Origin: Arenibacter sp965652575
Lineage (GTDB): Bacteria > Bacteroidota > Bacteroidia > Flavobacteriales > Flavobacteriaceae
Reading direction: 5' to 3'
DNA length: 38,180 nt
NCBI GenBank assembly: GCA_965652575.1
Contig: CBFGWQ010000013.1
Span: forward strand, 1-38,180
In this document: positions 23,924 through 32,240 of the stretch, piece by piece
How the letters are laid out: each line of letters opens with the position of its first letter
How positions within the stretch are numbered: position 1 is the first letter of the stretch
Notes under the pieces: model-generated
Told to the model about the DNA's origin: nothing
The model's input: only the letters and a program-made list of their open reading frames with translations
The model's database searches: none
Made by a program: the position numbers and the translations under genes

Positions 23924-24688
23924 TTGAAAATAACTTTTCTAGGTACTGGAACATCTCAGGGAATCCCCGTAATAGGGAGTAAACACCCTGTTTGTTTAAG
24001 TAATAATCCTAAGGATAAACGGCTACGGGTTTCTGTAATGGTTTCTTGGGACTCCTATAATTATGTAATAGATTGTGGCCCCGATTTTAGACAGCAGATG
24101 CTGGTCAATAATGTAGTAAGGATCGATGGAATTTTATTTACGCACGAGCATTCCGACCATACCGCTGGAATAGACGATATCAGGCCATTTTTTTTTAGAC
24201 AGGGCGATATTCCCATCTATGCCCATGAACGGGTCGTTGCCTCCATCAAAGAACGGTTCGATTATATATTCGCCGATGAAAATCGATATCCCGGCGCTCC
24301 GGCCGTAGAGATCAATACCATTAAAAATAACAGGCCGTTCAGGATAGGAAACCTGATGGCCATACCTGTTGAGGCACAGCACAATAGATTACAGGTTTTT
24401 GGGTTTAGAATACAGGACTTTGTGTATCTGACCGATGTGAAGAGTATGGAAAAGTTGGAATTGGAAAAAATAAAGGGGGTAAATACATTGGTAGTCAACG
24501 CCCTGCGTATAGAACCCCACCATTCACATTTCAATTTGGAGGAAGCTTTGGAGTTTATTGATATCGTAAGGCCTAAAACTGCATATCTGACCCATATTAG
24601 CCACTTATTGGGCTTTCATGACGAGGTTGAAAAACAGCTTCCCGACAATGTGCATTTGGCCTATGACAATTTGGTTATAGAGGTGTAA
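23924..24688 (+). CDS. MBL-fold metallo-hydrolase, PhnP-like
   Basis: This 254-residue metallo-beta-lactamase-fold hydrolase has its metal site as HEHSDHTAGID (His74, His76, Asp78, His79). Later His residues are in EAQHNR and THISHLLG. The N-terminal MKITFLGTGTSQGIP and overall length match the PhnP group (phosphoribosyl cyclic phosphodiesterase) and its relatives. A phn operon is not nearby, so the substrate may be another cyclic phosphate or phosphodiester. The start is TTG at 23924; it gives the normal N-terminus, no ATG is available nearby, and a promoter element lies 18 bp upstream. Confidence 0.83.
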   Translation: MKITFLGTGTSQGIPVIGSKHPVCLSNNPKDKRLRVSVMVSWDSYNYVIDCGPDFRQQMLVNNVVRIDGILFTHEHSDHTAGIDDIRPFFFRQGDIPIYAHERVVASIKERFDYIFADENRYPGAPAVEINTIKNNRPFRIGNLMAIPVEAQHNRLQVFGFRIQDFVYLTDVKSMEKLELEKIKGVNTLVVNALRIEPHHSHFNLEEALEFIDIVRPKTAYLTHISHLLGFHDEVEKQLPDNVHLAYDNLVIEV

Positions 24689-24763
24689 ACAATCCTAGGT
24701 AGGACAATACAGGAAAAAATATAATATAAAAAAGTATTAAACAATTAAATAGAAAATAAGGGA

Positions 24764-25258
24764 ATGAAACATAAGATTTATCTGTATTTGTTCATATTCG
24801 TAGCCTTAATAGCACTATATCAATTTGTAAGTACCAATAATATGGTGAAGACAAAAAACGCTAAATTGGAAGCACAGGAGGAAAAGCTTTCCCAGTTGGA
24901 GGACTCCGTACAGAAATTGCATATAAAGGTTTTGGACAGCCAATATTTTTCTTTGGAAAACAATGATGATGCCCTGGCGTATTACGATCACTTAAATTTA
25001 AAGGATCCCAGTGGTTATATATCGGATAAGTTATTGGAAACCAACGAGAGTAAAGGGGACAACCCTCTGATCCCTTATGAGGGTATGGAAAACGATTTTA
25101 AAATAAACAAGATCAATATTTTAAACCATAAATGGATATTGGCCGATTTCTCGGACGGGAAGTATTGGGGGGAAATACTGATCAAGTATGAACTTAAGGA
25201 CGATCTTGGTGTGGATTTTTCATTGATGGATCATTTATTGTATACCCGTAGCAATTAG
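24764..25258 (+). CDS. small membrane-anchored coiled-coil protein, unknown
   Basis: I do not recognise this 164-residue protein. Residues about 4-22 form one membrane segment (IYLYLFIFVALIALYQFV). Residues 30-55 (KNAKLEAQEEKLSQLEDSVQKLH) form a likely coiled coil. Residues 60-164 are a soluble domain with DGKYWGEILIKYELKDD and a C-terminal hydrophobic FSLMDHLLY. A periplasmic domain tethered to the inner membrane is the natural reading. It follows the metallo-hydrolase by 75 bp on the same strand. Its stop codon overlaps, by 4 bp, the stop of the convergent esterase gene. Confidence 0.65.
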   Translation: MKHKIYLYLFIFVALIALYQFVSTNNMVKTKNAKLEAQEEKLSQLEDSVQKLHIKVLDSQYFSLENNDDALAYYDHLNLKDPSGYISDKLLETNESKGDNPLIPYEGMENDFKINKINILNHKWILADFSDGKYWGEILIKYELKDDLGVDFSLMDHLLYTRSN

Positions 25259-25914
25259 ATCTTATCCTGTAACCACGACTTGAAGGAATGGAAATTCTGG
25301 GGGGCCACGCCATGGCCCACCGGGAATTCCTCATATACATGGTCGATCTTTAAATCTTCTAAAATATCGGGGGCCTGCTGCGCCCAGACAACAGGAATTA
25401 CCTGATCTACACTTCCGTGGGAAACATAGATCTTTAGGTTTTTGAAGCTCTTTTCCTTATAATTCTTCAAAATTATGTTTTCATTGATATAACCGCTAAG
25501 GGCAATAACATTTTTGACCAACTCCGGATAGGATAAGGCTACCGCATAACTCAGGATGGTACCCTGGCTGAACCCTAATAGGGTCACATTTTTTTCATCC
25601 AGCCCATAGGTTTTGCAAGCTTCCTCTATAAATGCCTTAATTTTATCCCTGGAGAGGACCGCTTGTTCCTCATTGTTCCATTTGCCTTTTTCGGCTTCAA
25701 AGTTAATGGCGTACCATGCATGGCCGTAGGGTTGCATGGGGTAGGGTGCCCTGACCGATATGATGCATAGTTCTTTAGGGAGCTCGGAGGCAAAGGAAAA
25801 GAGGTCTTCCTCATTGCTTCCATAGCCGTGGAACATGAACAGTACGGGGGGCTTGCCCTCGGAAATATTTGAGGGTCTAATAAGATGTTCCAATGAAAGA
25901 GGGGCTGTAGTCAT
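25255..25914 (-). CDS. alpha/beta-hydrolase, phospholipase/carboxylesterase family
   Basis: This serine esterase of the acyl-protein-thioesterase-like group (Abhydrolase_2) is 219 residues long. The oxyanion motif HGYGSNEED is near residue 29, nucleophile Ser is in LLGFSQG near 117, Asp is in GSVDQVIP near 170 and His is in PVGHGVAPQ near 201. It is probably cytoplasmic. The frame is open to an ATG at 25956, but I chose the ATG at 25914. That start removes a 41-bp overlap with the upstream gene and begins 1 bp after its stop codon, giving the family's usual N-terminus (LSLEHLIRPS). It is likely co-transcribed with the gene at 25916. Confidence 0.85.
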   Translation of the reverse strand: MTTAPLSLEHLIRPSNISEGKPPVLFMFHGYGSNEEDLFSFASELPKELCIISVRAPYPMQPYGHAWYAINFEAEKGKWNNEEQAVLSRDKIKAFIEEACKTYGLDEKNVTLLGFSQGTILSYAVALSYPELVKNVIALSGYINENIILKNYKEKSFKNLKIYVSHGSVDQVIPVVWAQQAPDILEDLKIDHVYEEFPVGHGVAPQNFHSFKSWLQDKI

Positions 25915-25915
25915 T

Positions 25916-26242
25916 CTAAGATATAAAAGTGAACCATTTTTGAAAATAGGGGCCAAATACGGGTACCTCTTGCTTTTTGTTGTTCAAGGCTCCCAGAAAG
26001 CCGTAGAACCAAAGTACTATATAAAAAACATAGAGGCCGTACCAGGCGTATTCATTGTACCAATTGCTTAAAAAAATAGCAAAGCCAAGAAAAACAAGAT
26101 GTAACCCGAACGCCTGCCGTGTATGGAACCGGGCAAAGTTGTTCTTTGGATCCGAATTCATTGAAATGGCAATCAAGGCCCCGACCATAGTGAGGTAAGC
26201 TACAATAGCCGTAGTCTTCCCTTCCTTAATATCATTATCCAT
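25916..26242 (-). CDS. small DUF4870-like membrane protein A
   Basis: This 108-residue protein has three or so membrane segments: AIVAYLTMVGALIAIS, GLHLVFLGFAIFLS and YGLYVFYIVLWFYGFLGAL. The N-terminal block EGKTTAIVAYLT, then NSDPKN-FARFHTRQA, matches DUF4870/Tic20-like small membrane proteins and is shared with the product at 26325-26642. An upstream in-frame TTG at 26260 is rejected because it lies beyond a clear promoter (26248-26278). The ATG at 26242 lies only 5 bp past the -7 element, so the mRNA may be leaderless. Function is unknown. Confidence 0.75.
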   Translation of the reverse strand: MDNDIKEGKTTAIVAYLTMVGALIAISMNSDPKNNFARFHTRQAFGLHLVFLGFAIFLSNWYNEYAWYGLYVFYIVLWFYGFLGALNNKKQEVPVFGPYFQKWFTFIS

Positions 26243-26247
26243 ATTGG

Positions 26248-26278
26248 CAAAGTTAGTCAAGTTTAAATTTTGAACAAA
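26248..26278 (-). promoter_or_regulatory. strong promoter of the membrane protein A-esterase unit
   Basis: On the minus strand TTTG (26278-26275), a 19-bp spacer and TAACTTTG (26255-26248) give a full match to the Bacteroidota consensus. The -33 TTTG is also the end of the T run of the terminator at 26276-26301. The ATG is 5 bp downstream of the -7 element. Confidence 0.75.
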
Positions 26279-26301
26279 AAAAGAGGCCCTAATGGGACCT
26301 C
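26276..26301 (-). terminator. intrinsic terminator after membrane protein B gene
   Basis: On the minus strand GAGGTCCC (26301-26294) pairs with GGGCCTC (26289-26283) around a 4-base loop with one bulge. Seven T residues follow. It ends the batA-pyrC-like unit, and its T run merges with the -33 element of the next promoter. Confidence 0.75.
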
Positions 26302-26324
26302 CCGGATTTTATCGTTCTTTATTA

Positions 26325-26642
26325 TTATTCTCCAATGGATCCAATAATAGGCAATTTTTCCAATTTTCCGTTGTTGGCATTTATGGCTCCCATTACGGCT
26401 AAAACCCATGGGGCCCACTGTAATATTCTAAGGAACCCCATTCCCATGGTTACAGCTATAATTCCCAGGACAATGGAAAGGGCAATGGCCAATATCCACA
26501 CCCTTAATGATTGCCCGATATGGAATTTGACAAATTCATTTTTTTTATCACTGTTCACTATAAAGGCAATGAGTAGGCCAATTACGGTAATGTAACTGAC
26601 TATTGCCATAGTTTTTCCCTCATTTATAGTTTTCTGGTCCAT
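26325..26642 (-). CDS. small DUF4870-like membrane protein B
   Basis: This 105-residue paralogue of membrane protein A shares EGKT-AIV-Y-T, NSD-KN-F-FH and the hydrophobic layout, with two to three membrane segments (AIVSYITVIGLLIAFIV, VWILAIALSIVLGIIAV, LQWAPWVLAVMGAI). The open frame runs 180 bp further upstream into the dihydroorotase-like gene. I start at the ATG 26642 because the extra 60 residues overlap that gene and lack family resemblance. It follows the dihydroorotase homologue by 25 bp and ends its unit. Function is unknown. Confidence 0.75.
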   Translation of the reverse strand: MDQKTINEGKTMAIVSYITVIGLLIAFIVNSDKKNEFVKFHIGQSLRVWILAIALSIVLGIIAVTMGMGFLRILQWAPWVLAVMGAINANNGKLEKLPIIGSIGE

Positions 26643-26667
26643 CTTTAAGTTTTTAATTTCTATAAAT

Positions 26668-27921
26668 TTAGTCAATAATTTGATTGTTGGCCACAATTCC
26701 ATACACCTTTCCTTTAAGCTTACTTCCCAAAAAGCAGCTATTCTTGGAACTGGATAAAATATGCTGCTCTTCAAAGGTGTATTCATGATGGGGGTCGAAT
26801 AGGGTAAGTGCCGCTTTTTCACCTACTTTTAGACCTGGTGTTTCAAGGCCATATCTTTCGCGACCTTTGGTCAGCAGGGATATGGTGGTATCAAGATCAA
26901 AAATCCGATGTAACATACCAAAAGCGCTTTCCAGTCCTATAGTACCGTCCGAGGCATTGTCGAACTCCACTCTTTTGTGTTCAATATCCATGGGCCTATG
27001 GTCTGTGGTTACAAAATCTATGGTTCCGTCCTTTAATCCCTTTATCAAGGCTTTGCGGTCCGGTTGGGTCCTAAGGGGCGGCATCAATTTATAGTGGGAA
27101 TCGAATTCTGCCAAGGTCTCATCGGTAAAGCAAAGGTTATGTACGGCTACACTGCAGCTAACATCCAATCCCTTTTTCTTTGCCTCCGCAATGAGTTTTA
27201 CCGAATTGGCCGTCGAAATGGTAGGGATGTGCAATTTGCCTCCGGTGTATTCCAATATGAACAGATCCCTGACAATATTAAGTTCCTCGGCCAAATTGGG
27301 AATTCCTTTTAATCCAAGTTTTGTGGATTCCCTGCCTTCATTTACGATTCCTTTTCCGGCAATCTGCAGATCCATGGGAAAGGAATGTACCAGCCCATTA
27401 AAATTATGGGCATATTGAAGGGCAATCTTTAAAAGGTTTGAGTTCCCCAAAGGTAGTTTGTAATCATAAAACCCCACGGCACCGGCAGATTTCATATCGT
27501 ACAGTTCGGCCAGACTTTCCCCGTCGGACCCAACGGTCAAAGTTCCTAAAGCGTGAAGGGCAGTAGCGGCATTTTTGGAAGCGTTCCTTAAAAAAACAAT
27601 ATCGGAGCTGCTATCGGGCAGGGGATGGGTATTGGGGTTAAGAACAATATCGGTAAAGCCACTCCTTGCCGCCGTGTACAGACCATTTTCAATGGTTTCC
27701 CTTTCCTCATAGCCCGGTTCGCCAAAACTTACGCCGGAATCGAACCATCCAGGGGATACATGTAGATTCTTTAATTGGACGACCTTTGTTTTTTCCTGAA
27801 CATCCAAATTGGCGGCAATATCTTCTATTATCCCGTTTCTTATAAAAATATCGCGCTTTTTTAAATGAAGTTCCTTGTTGGAAGGAGCAACTATCTTGGC
27901 AGATTTTAAAACTATGTTCAT
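26668..27921 (-). CDS. dihydroorotase homologue lacking metal ligands
   Basis: This 417-residue amidohydrolase-fold protein has the size of class I dihydroorotase. The usual D-x-H-x-H-x-R near the first strand reads DSGVSFG here (Asp61, Gly63, Ser65, Gly67), so both metal-binding histidines and the substrate arginine are gone. The later HxSTA histidine is also replaced (HIPTISTANS). VHSF and TTDHRP are kept. It therefore resembles the non-catalytic PyrC-like (pseudo-DHOase) subunits that scaffold aspartate transcarbamoylase in some bacteria. I chose the ATG at 27921 because it overlaps the batA-like stop as ATGA; the upstream alternative at 27990 lies inside that gene. Confidence 0.8.
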   Translation of the reverse strand: MNIVLKSAKIVAPSNKELHLKKRDIFIRNGIIEDIAANLDVQEKTKVVQLKNLHVSPGWFDSGVSFGEPGYEERETIENGLYTAARSGFTDIVLNPNTHPLPDSSSDIVFLRNASKNAATALHALGTLTVGSDGESLAELYDMKSAGAVGFYDYKLPLGNSNLLKIALQYAHNFNGLVHSFPMDLQIAGKGIVNEGRESTKLGLKGIPNLAEELNIVRDLFILEYTGGKLHIPTISTANSVKLIAEAKKKGLDVSCSVAVHNLCFTDETLAEFDSHYKLMPPLRTQPDRKALIKGLKDGTIDFVTTDHRPMDIEHKRVEFDNASDGTIGLESAFGMLHRIFDLDTTISLLTKGRERYGLETPGLKVGEKAALTLFDPHHEYTFEEQHILSSSKNSCFLGSKLKGKVYGIVANNQIID

Positions 27922-29840
27922 TTCAAAAATTTTTGGATAAGAACCTCGATAAATAGGAATGCTAGTGCTAAAATAGCAAACCATTTCCAAAGCTCGTTGA
28001 TGCTATTGTCTTTTTCTATGTTTTGGAACAAAGTGGCAACATTGTCGTTTTTACTATTGGCATTAAGTTCATCGAGATTCAAATAATATAGTTTACTTTC
28101 CTCCCTGGGGAAGTTGAAACTTATGTGCCTAATTACCTTTCCTTGGTCCGTTATATTGTATACGCCGGAACCTCTGGGGTAATCGTCAAAATTTAAGGTG
28201 GTCCTGTTGGTAAAGGATTGTTGAAAGGGTATAAATTCGAAATCTTCTTTGGACACTTTTAAAATACGATCTTTTGTGGGTTTAGCGGGAATATCAACAG
28301 TGGTTTTACTGCCTATAGTTTCATAAATTTTGGGAATCTTAAGACTTTCCATACCCATGTTATATATGGTTGGAACAACTAAGGGGGAATTTAAAAAATT
28401 TGAATTTTCCTTGGATAGGGACGCTGTAAATAAATAAGTGCCATTTTCCCCTACCAAAAAGGGATCACTGTTTTGATACGAAAGGATTTTGGGCATGTCC
28501 GATTTAATATTATGGAATGAATTTACGGTGGGGTATTGAAAATTGGTTACTTCTTTTTCAAAAACATTCTTATACAGGGGATGGGCAAAGGCAATCTGGC
28601 TAATTTTTCTTTCCTCCCCAACCGAAGAAATTAGCATAGTATTGGAAAGTGCCGTTAAAAAGGAATTGTAATTTTCCCTATCAGCTTGGATACTGGGTAC
28701 GACCACTACCGTACCTCCATTATTTTTAAAGGCCAGCAAGGCTTTTTGCAGGGGTATGGGGATGCTGTTGATTTCGTTGAGTATAATCAGATTTTGTGAT
28801 TCCAATAGACTGTAGTTCAAAGATTTTAAGTTAAAATTGGAATATTGGAAGGTATCTTCGTCAAAAATACGCCTTAAGTAATCACTATGGGCATCCCCCA
28901 CGGATAATACTTTGATCTTATCCTGTTTGTCCAAATTGAAATAAAGCTGATTGTCGTAATTAAGCCCAGAATCCGAGATTAAAATTTCGCCATTGATAAG
29001 TTCGTTTGCCGGAACGGTAAAAACTACCTCCCCCTGTTTATCATTATTGAACGTAACCGATGTCTTAGCAATCAATTTATTCCCATTATATAGAGAAATT
29101 GGAGTGTTGTCCACTACGGTGTTGGTAGAGAGTATACTTTTTAATTCCAAATTCTCCGAGGAAATAGAATTGATAAAAACAGTATCTATGGAAATATTTA
29201 CAAGCTTTTCCGGGGCGGATCTTACCAAATGCCTGTTTATGTCCCCTAGCGAGTCCGTTGGGGTCCAATTGATGCTCTTTTGAAAATCGGATATCAGGAC
29301 CAGATCCTTAGGTGTCCCTTCAGCCTCGGAGAACAAGGTTTTGGCCTTTAAGTCTATATCTTTTAATTGCAATTGGTTATTGGAATGGGGCAGGGCAAGC
29401 AAATCGTTTTTAATGTCGCCAATACGAACCTCCCTAAATATATTATCATTGGTAAAAAGAGTGAAAACATTTTCTTCCGGAACGGACTTCAGTATTCCTT
29501 GTACCATGTTTTCCAAAAGGGTAGTTGTTCCCATTTTGGCCTGCATGCTTAGGGAATTATCAAGGTATATAACTATTTCATTGTTTTTTAGCGCTGATTT
29601 TCCAGGAAAAAAAGGTTGGGCAAAAGCTAGGATAAGTGCCGTTAGGAGCAATAGGCGGACAACCAAAAGCAGCCACTTTTTTATGGACTTGCTTTTTCTT
29701 GATTCGGCTACAACTTTTTTTAGGATTTTTACATTTGTAAATGGTGTTTTCTTAAATCTGCGGAGTTGGAAAAGATGGATAAAAATAGGAATAAGGAGGA
29801 GAAAAAGGGCCCAAAGGAGTTCCGGATGTTTAAACAGCAT
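27918..29840 (-). CDS. BatA/VWA-domain membrane protein
   Basis: This 640-residue inner-membrane protein begins with the BatA N-terminal domain (MLFKHPELLWALFLLLIPIFIHLFQLRRF) and has a second membrane segment at about 58-78. A von Willebrand A domain follows, with a partial MIDAS motif DNSLSM near 94, then a long periplasmic part and a final membrane segment near 615-635. In other Bacteroidota similar proteins lie in Bat (aerotolerance) loci, but no batB/batD is here. A TTG at 29846 is possible but the ATG at 29840 is the family start. A -7 promoter element is upstream. It overlaps the dihydroorotase homologue by ATGA, so the two are translationally coupled. Confidence 0.85.
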   Translation of the reverse strand: MLFKHPELLWALFLLLIPIFIHLFQLRRFKKTPFTNVKILKKVVAESRKSKSIKKWLLLVVRLLLLTALILAFAQPFFPGKSALKNNEIVIYLDNSLSMQAKMGTTTLLENMVQGILKSVPEENVFTLFTNDNIFREVRIGDIKNDLLALPHSNNQLQLKDIDLKAKTLFSEAEGTPKDLVLISDFQKSINWTPTDSLGDINRHLVRSAPEKLVNISIDTVFINSISSENLELKSILSTNTVVDNTPISLYNGNKLIAKTSVTFNNDKQGEVVFTVPANELINGEILISDSGLNYDNQLYFNLDKQDKIKVLSVGDAHSDYLRRIFDEDTFQYSNFNLKSLNYSLLESQNLIILNEINSIPIPLQKALLAFKNNGGTVVVVPSIQADRENYNSFLTALSNTMLISSVGEERKISQIAFAHPLYKNVFEKEVTNFQYPTVNSFHNIKSDMPKILSYQNSDPFLVGENGTYLFTASLSKENSNFLNSPLVVPTIYNMGMESLKIPKIYETIGSKTTVDIPAKPTKDRILKVSKEDFEFIPFQQSFTNRTTLNFDDYPRGSGVYNITDQGKVIRHISFNFPREESKLYYLNLDELNANSKNDNVATLFQNIEKDNSINELWKWFAILALAFLFIEVLIQKFLK

Positions 29841-29857
29841 TCCCAAATTTAATTTTT

Positions 29858-29865
29858 CAAATATA
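29858..29865 (-). promoter_or_regulatory. -7 promoter element of the batA-like unit
   Basis: On the minus strand this reads TATATTTG, an exact TAnnTTTG match ending 17 bp before the ATG at 29840. No -33 element was clear. Confidence 0.45.
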
Positions 29866-29956
29866 AGAAAAGAATTTCGAGGCAGTCTTAAATTTATTGC
29901 CCATATACAAACTAATTAAGCATCTGGGGGGTCCTAAAAAAAATAGAATAGCAAAT

Positions 29957-30964
29957 TCAGCAAAAAAAGAAAAAGTCTTGAACCGTTTTTTTTCCCAAAG
30001 CCAATAAATAGTCTTTTATAAACGTCTGGGCATCCTTATTGGCAACTGTAATTATAATTTGGGCTTTTCCGAGTTTGGTTATTTCTGGATAGTCCTCCAT
30101 CTTCTTGCCATAGATATCCAATCCAATTTTATTGGAGTTATCGCATACCCATGTAAAGGCAATGTTTTTTTTCAGAAGTTTTTTTGCCAGGGTTTTTCCT
30201 TTTTTGCCCGCACCCCATAATACAAGGGGGCTATGATCATCACGGTCCAATTTTAGGAAATAATACAGTTTAATATCCAGGAAATAATTTTGGGCATAGT
30301 GTTCACTTGTTCTGGAAGTTCTATGGGCATAATCGCGCCAATAATGAAGAAGGCCATTGGTTGGGATGCACTTTAGGCCCTGCCCATAAAAACGGAATGC
30401 CAGGTCGTAATCTTCCGGATAGCGATGTGAGGAGAACGCTCCTGCCTTTTCCAGATCTTCCCTGTACACCATCCAACAGGGGGAGGGTATTACACATTCC
30501 TTATATATTTCAGAATAATTGGATCCTTTTTCCGTTAGGCGGTTCAACCATTTTTCATAACTTTTGTAACCATCCCCAACCCCATCTTTGGAAAAATATT
30601 TCACCTTTCCCAGGGCTATATGTCCCTGTCCATTGCTTTTAAGGGAATTCACCATGATTTCCAATTTATTTGGGGACATAATGTCATCGGAATCCATTCT
30701 GGTGATATAGGTGCCTTTGGAAAGGGAATATGCTGTTCTTAATGCTTCTATTATTCCCTTTCCATCATTTTTAAATACTTTGATCCTGGCATCCTTTTGT
30801 GCATAAGAATTCATGATATTCGGACTATTGTCGGTAGCATGGTCGTTTACTGCCAGAATTTCCCATTCTTTATAAGTTTGGTCGATGATGGATTGTATGC
30901 AGTCCGGCAAAAATTCCGCGGTATTTTTAAAAGGAATAAGGATGCTGACACTACTATTGTCCAT
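29957..30964 (-). CDS. family 2 glycosyltransferase with C-terminal Rossmann-like domain
   Basis: This 335-residue protein has a GT-A domain: VSILIPFKNTAEFLPDCIQSI at the N-terminus, VNDHATDNS, and the metal-binding RMDSDD near residues 91-96. Beyond residue about 245 is a separate piece, LVLWGAGKKGKTLAKKLLKK...WVCDNSNKIG, which looks like a nucleotide-binding or sugar-modifying Rossmann fragment, as in some surface-sugar enzymes. A cytoplasmic enzyme adding a sugar to a glycolipid or protein is likely; the substrate is unknown. It stands alone, with no glycan genes next to it. Confidence 0.83.
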   Translation of the reverse strand: MDNSSVSILIPFKNTAEFLPDCIQSIIDQTYKEWEILAVNDHATDNSPNIMNSYAQKDARIKVFKNDGKGIIEALRTAYSLSKGTYITRMDSDDIMSPNKLEIMVNSLKSNGQGHIALGKVKYFSKDGVGDGYKSYEKWLNRLTEKGSNYSEIYKECVIPSPCWMVYREDLEKAGAFSSHRYPEDYDLAFRFYGQGLKCIPTNGLLHYWRDYAHRTSRTSEHYAQNYFLDIKLYYFLKLDRDDHSPLVLWGAGKKGKTLAKKLLKKNIAFTWVCDNSNKIGLDIYGKKMEDYPEITKLGKAQIIITVANKDAQTFIKDYLLALGKKTVQDFFFFC

Positions 30965-30968
30965 TTAC

Positions 30969-31001
30969 CAAAATTAGAAATATACTTCGTTATAAGATCA
31001 A
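30969..31001 (-). promoter_or_regulatory. probable promoter of the GT2 gene
   Basis: On the minus strand TTG (31001-30999), a 22-bp spacer and TAATTTTG (30976-30969) resemble the Bacteroidota promoter form. The ATG begins 4 bp after the -7 element, so a leaderless or nearly leaderless transcript is expected if it is used. Confidence 0.45.
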
Positions 31002-31069
31002 CATAGGTATGGGAATTGAATCCATATTGTAAAAGTCCGGCAATTATATATGGGCGGACCAAATAAAAT

Positions 31070-32170
31070 CTAATGGATACTTTTGTCCATCCGTTCCAAA
31101 TCCTTTATTGCGGCCAGCATGGCCCTAAAGCAGGCCTCTTGGGTTGCAGGATCGGTCTCTTTTGCTTTTTTGGCATGGTAGCTATTAATAAATTCACCGG
31201 CAGATGACCAGACCGTGTGCATTACGCCCAAAAAGTGTTGCTCCATTTCCGGGGTTGCATTTTCTTTATAATTGTACATCATCTTAACCTGTTCCCTGGC
31301 TACGTCGGGTTTCTTCCAAGGACAGGCAATAACGTCCAGCCCCTTAAGGGCAAAAAGGGCAGGGGTAGGCAATGCCCTTTCATAATGCCAATCGCAGATT
31401 ACTACAGATTTATCAATTAGGTCCACGGCCCTGGCCGTGTTGTTCATACTGGCTTCCCACATCCCGATCCCTGAGGTGGAAGCATCTATCAAACGATCGC
31501 CCCAAATCCAAAGTCGCTTATTTTTGGCCTCCAAATGTCGACTGATCTTATTCACTTCATTGGCAAATAGAGTAGCGGGATCTTTTCCTTGGCAGCGGGG
31601 ACATTTTTCATCCGCAATGTAAAATACCTCATCCATTCCTGCGTGAAAGGCATTGGCTTCAAAAACGGTGGTGATCTCGTCCACTAGATCGAACACCACG
31701 GTATGCACCTCCGGATGCAGCGGACAATAACTCTTACAGTAGAGGCCATCTGCATTTGGCCATTCATATTTTTCGGGAATCTTAACATGGGGCGTTTCAT
31801 CGAATTGGGGATATACTTCCAGAAGTTTATTGATCTTTTCTGCCCAACTCTGGTGTCCCAATAAATTTACCTGGGGAATTAGGTTTATATTGTACTTTCT
31901 TGCCACAGCTACCAATTCCTTTACCTGTTGTTTGGACAATGGATCGTTGCCCCTTAATTCCGGTCTTGATTCGTAGGCATAATTAAAATCTACCCGAAGT
32001 ATCAGAGTATTGATGCCATTGGGTCCCAGTTCTTCATCAATAAATTTTACAAACTCGCTTACCCCATCCGGATTGGGTGCCGCTATACAAAGCCCCTTTA
32101 CCTCAAAAATACTTTGCGCACTGCAAAAATAAATGTTTATGGATAGAAATATGAAAAGTAGCTTTCCCAT
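31070..32170 (-). CDS. family 20 glycoside hydrolase, single-domain beta-hexosaminidase
   Basis: This 366-residue exported enzyme has a signal peptide at residues 1-19 (MGKLLFIFLSINIYFCSAQ), then a TIM barrel. The catalytic pair is Asp180-Glu181 in FHAGMDEVFY, the GH20 motif in which Asp positions the substrate N-acetyl group and Glu is the acid. The barrel starts at once with EVKGLCIAAPNPDG, without the N-terminal GH20b domain of most hexosaminidases. An upstream ATG (32212) adds 14 residues before the signal and is rejected. It lies 70 bp downstream of the SGNH hydrolase on the same strand. It probably releases beta-linked N-acetylhexosamine from oligosaccharides. Confidence 0.8.
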   Translation of the reverse strand: MGKLLFIFLSINIYFCSAQSIFEVKGLCIAAPNPDGVSEFVKFIDEELGPNGINTLILRVDFNYAYESRPELRGNDPLSKQQVKELVAVARKYNINLIPQVNLLGHQSWAEKINKLLEVYPQFDETPHVKIPEKYEWPNADGLYCKSYCPLHPEVHTVVFDLVDEITTVFEANAFHAGMDEVFYIADEKCPRCQGKDPATLFANEVNKISRHLEAKNKRLWIWGDRLIDASTSGIGMWEASMNNTARAVDLIDKSVVICDWHYERALPTPALFALKGLDVIACPWKKPDVAREQVKMMYNYKENATPEMEQHFLGVMHTVWSSAGEFINSYHAKKAKETDPATQEACFRAMLAAIKDLERMDKSIH

Positions 32171-32240
32171 TGTGATTTGTGATTTAAGTTTATAATAAGA
32201 TCTATATAACAATAGTTTTAAATTGGTCCAAAGTCCATTG

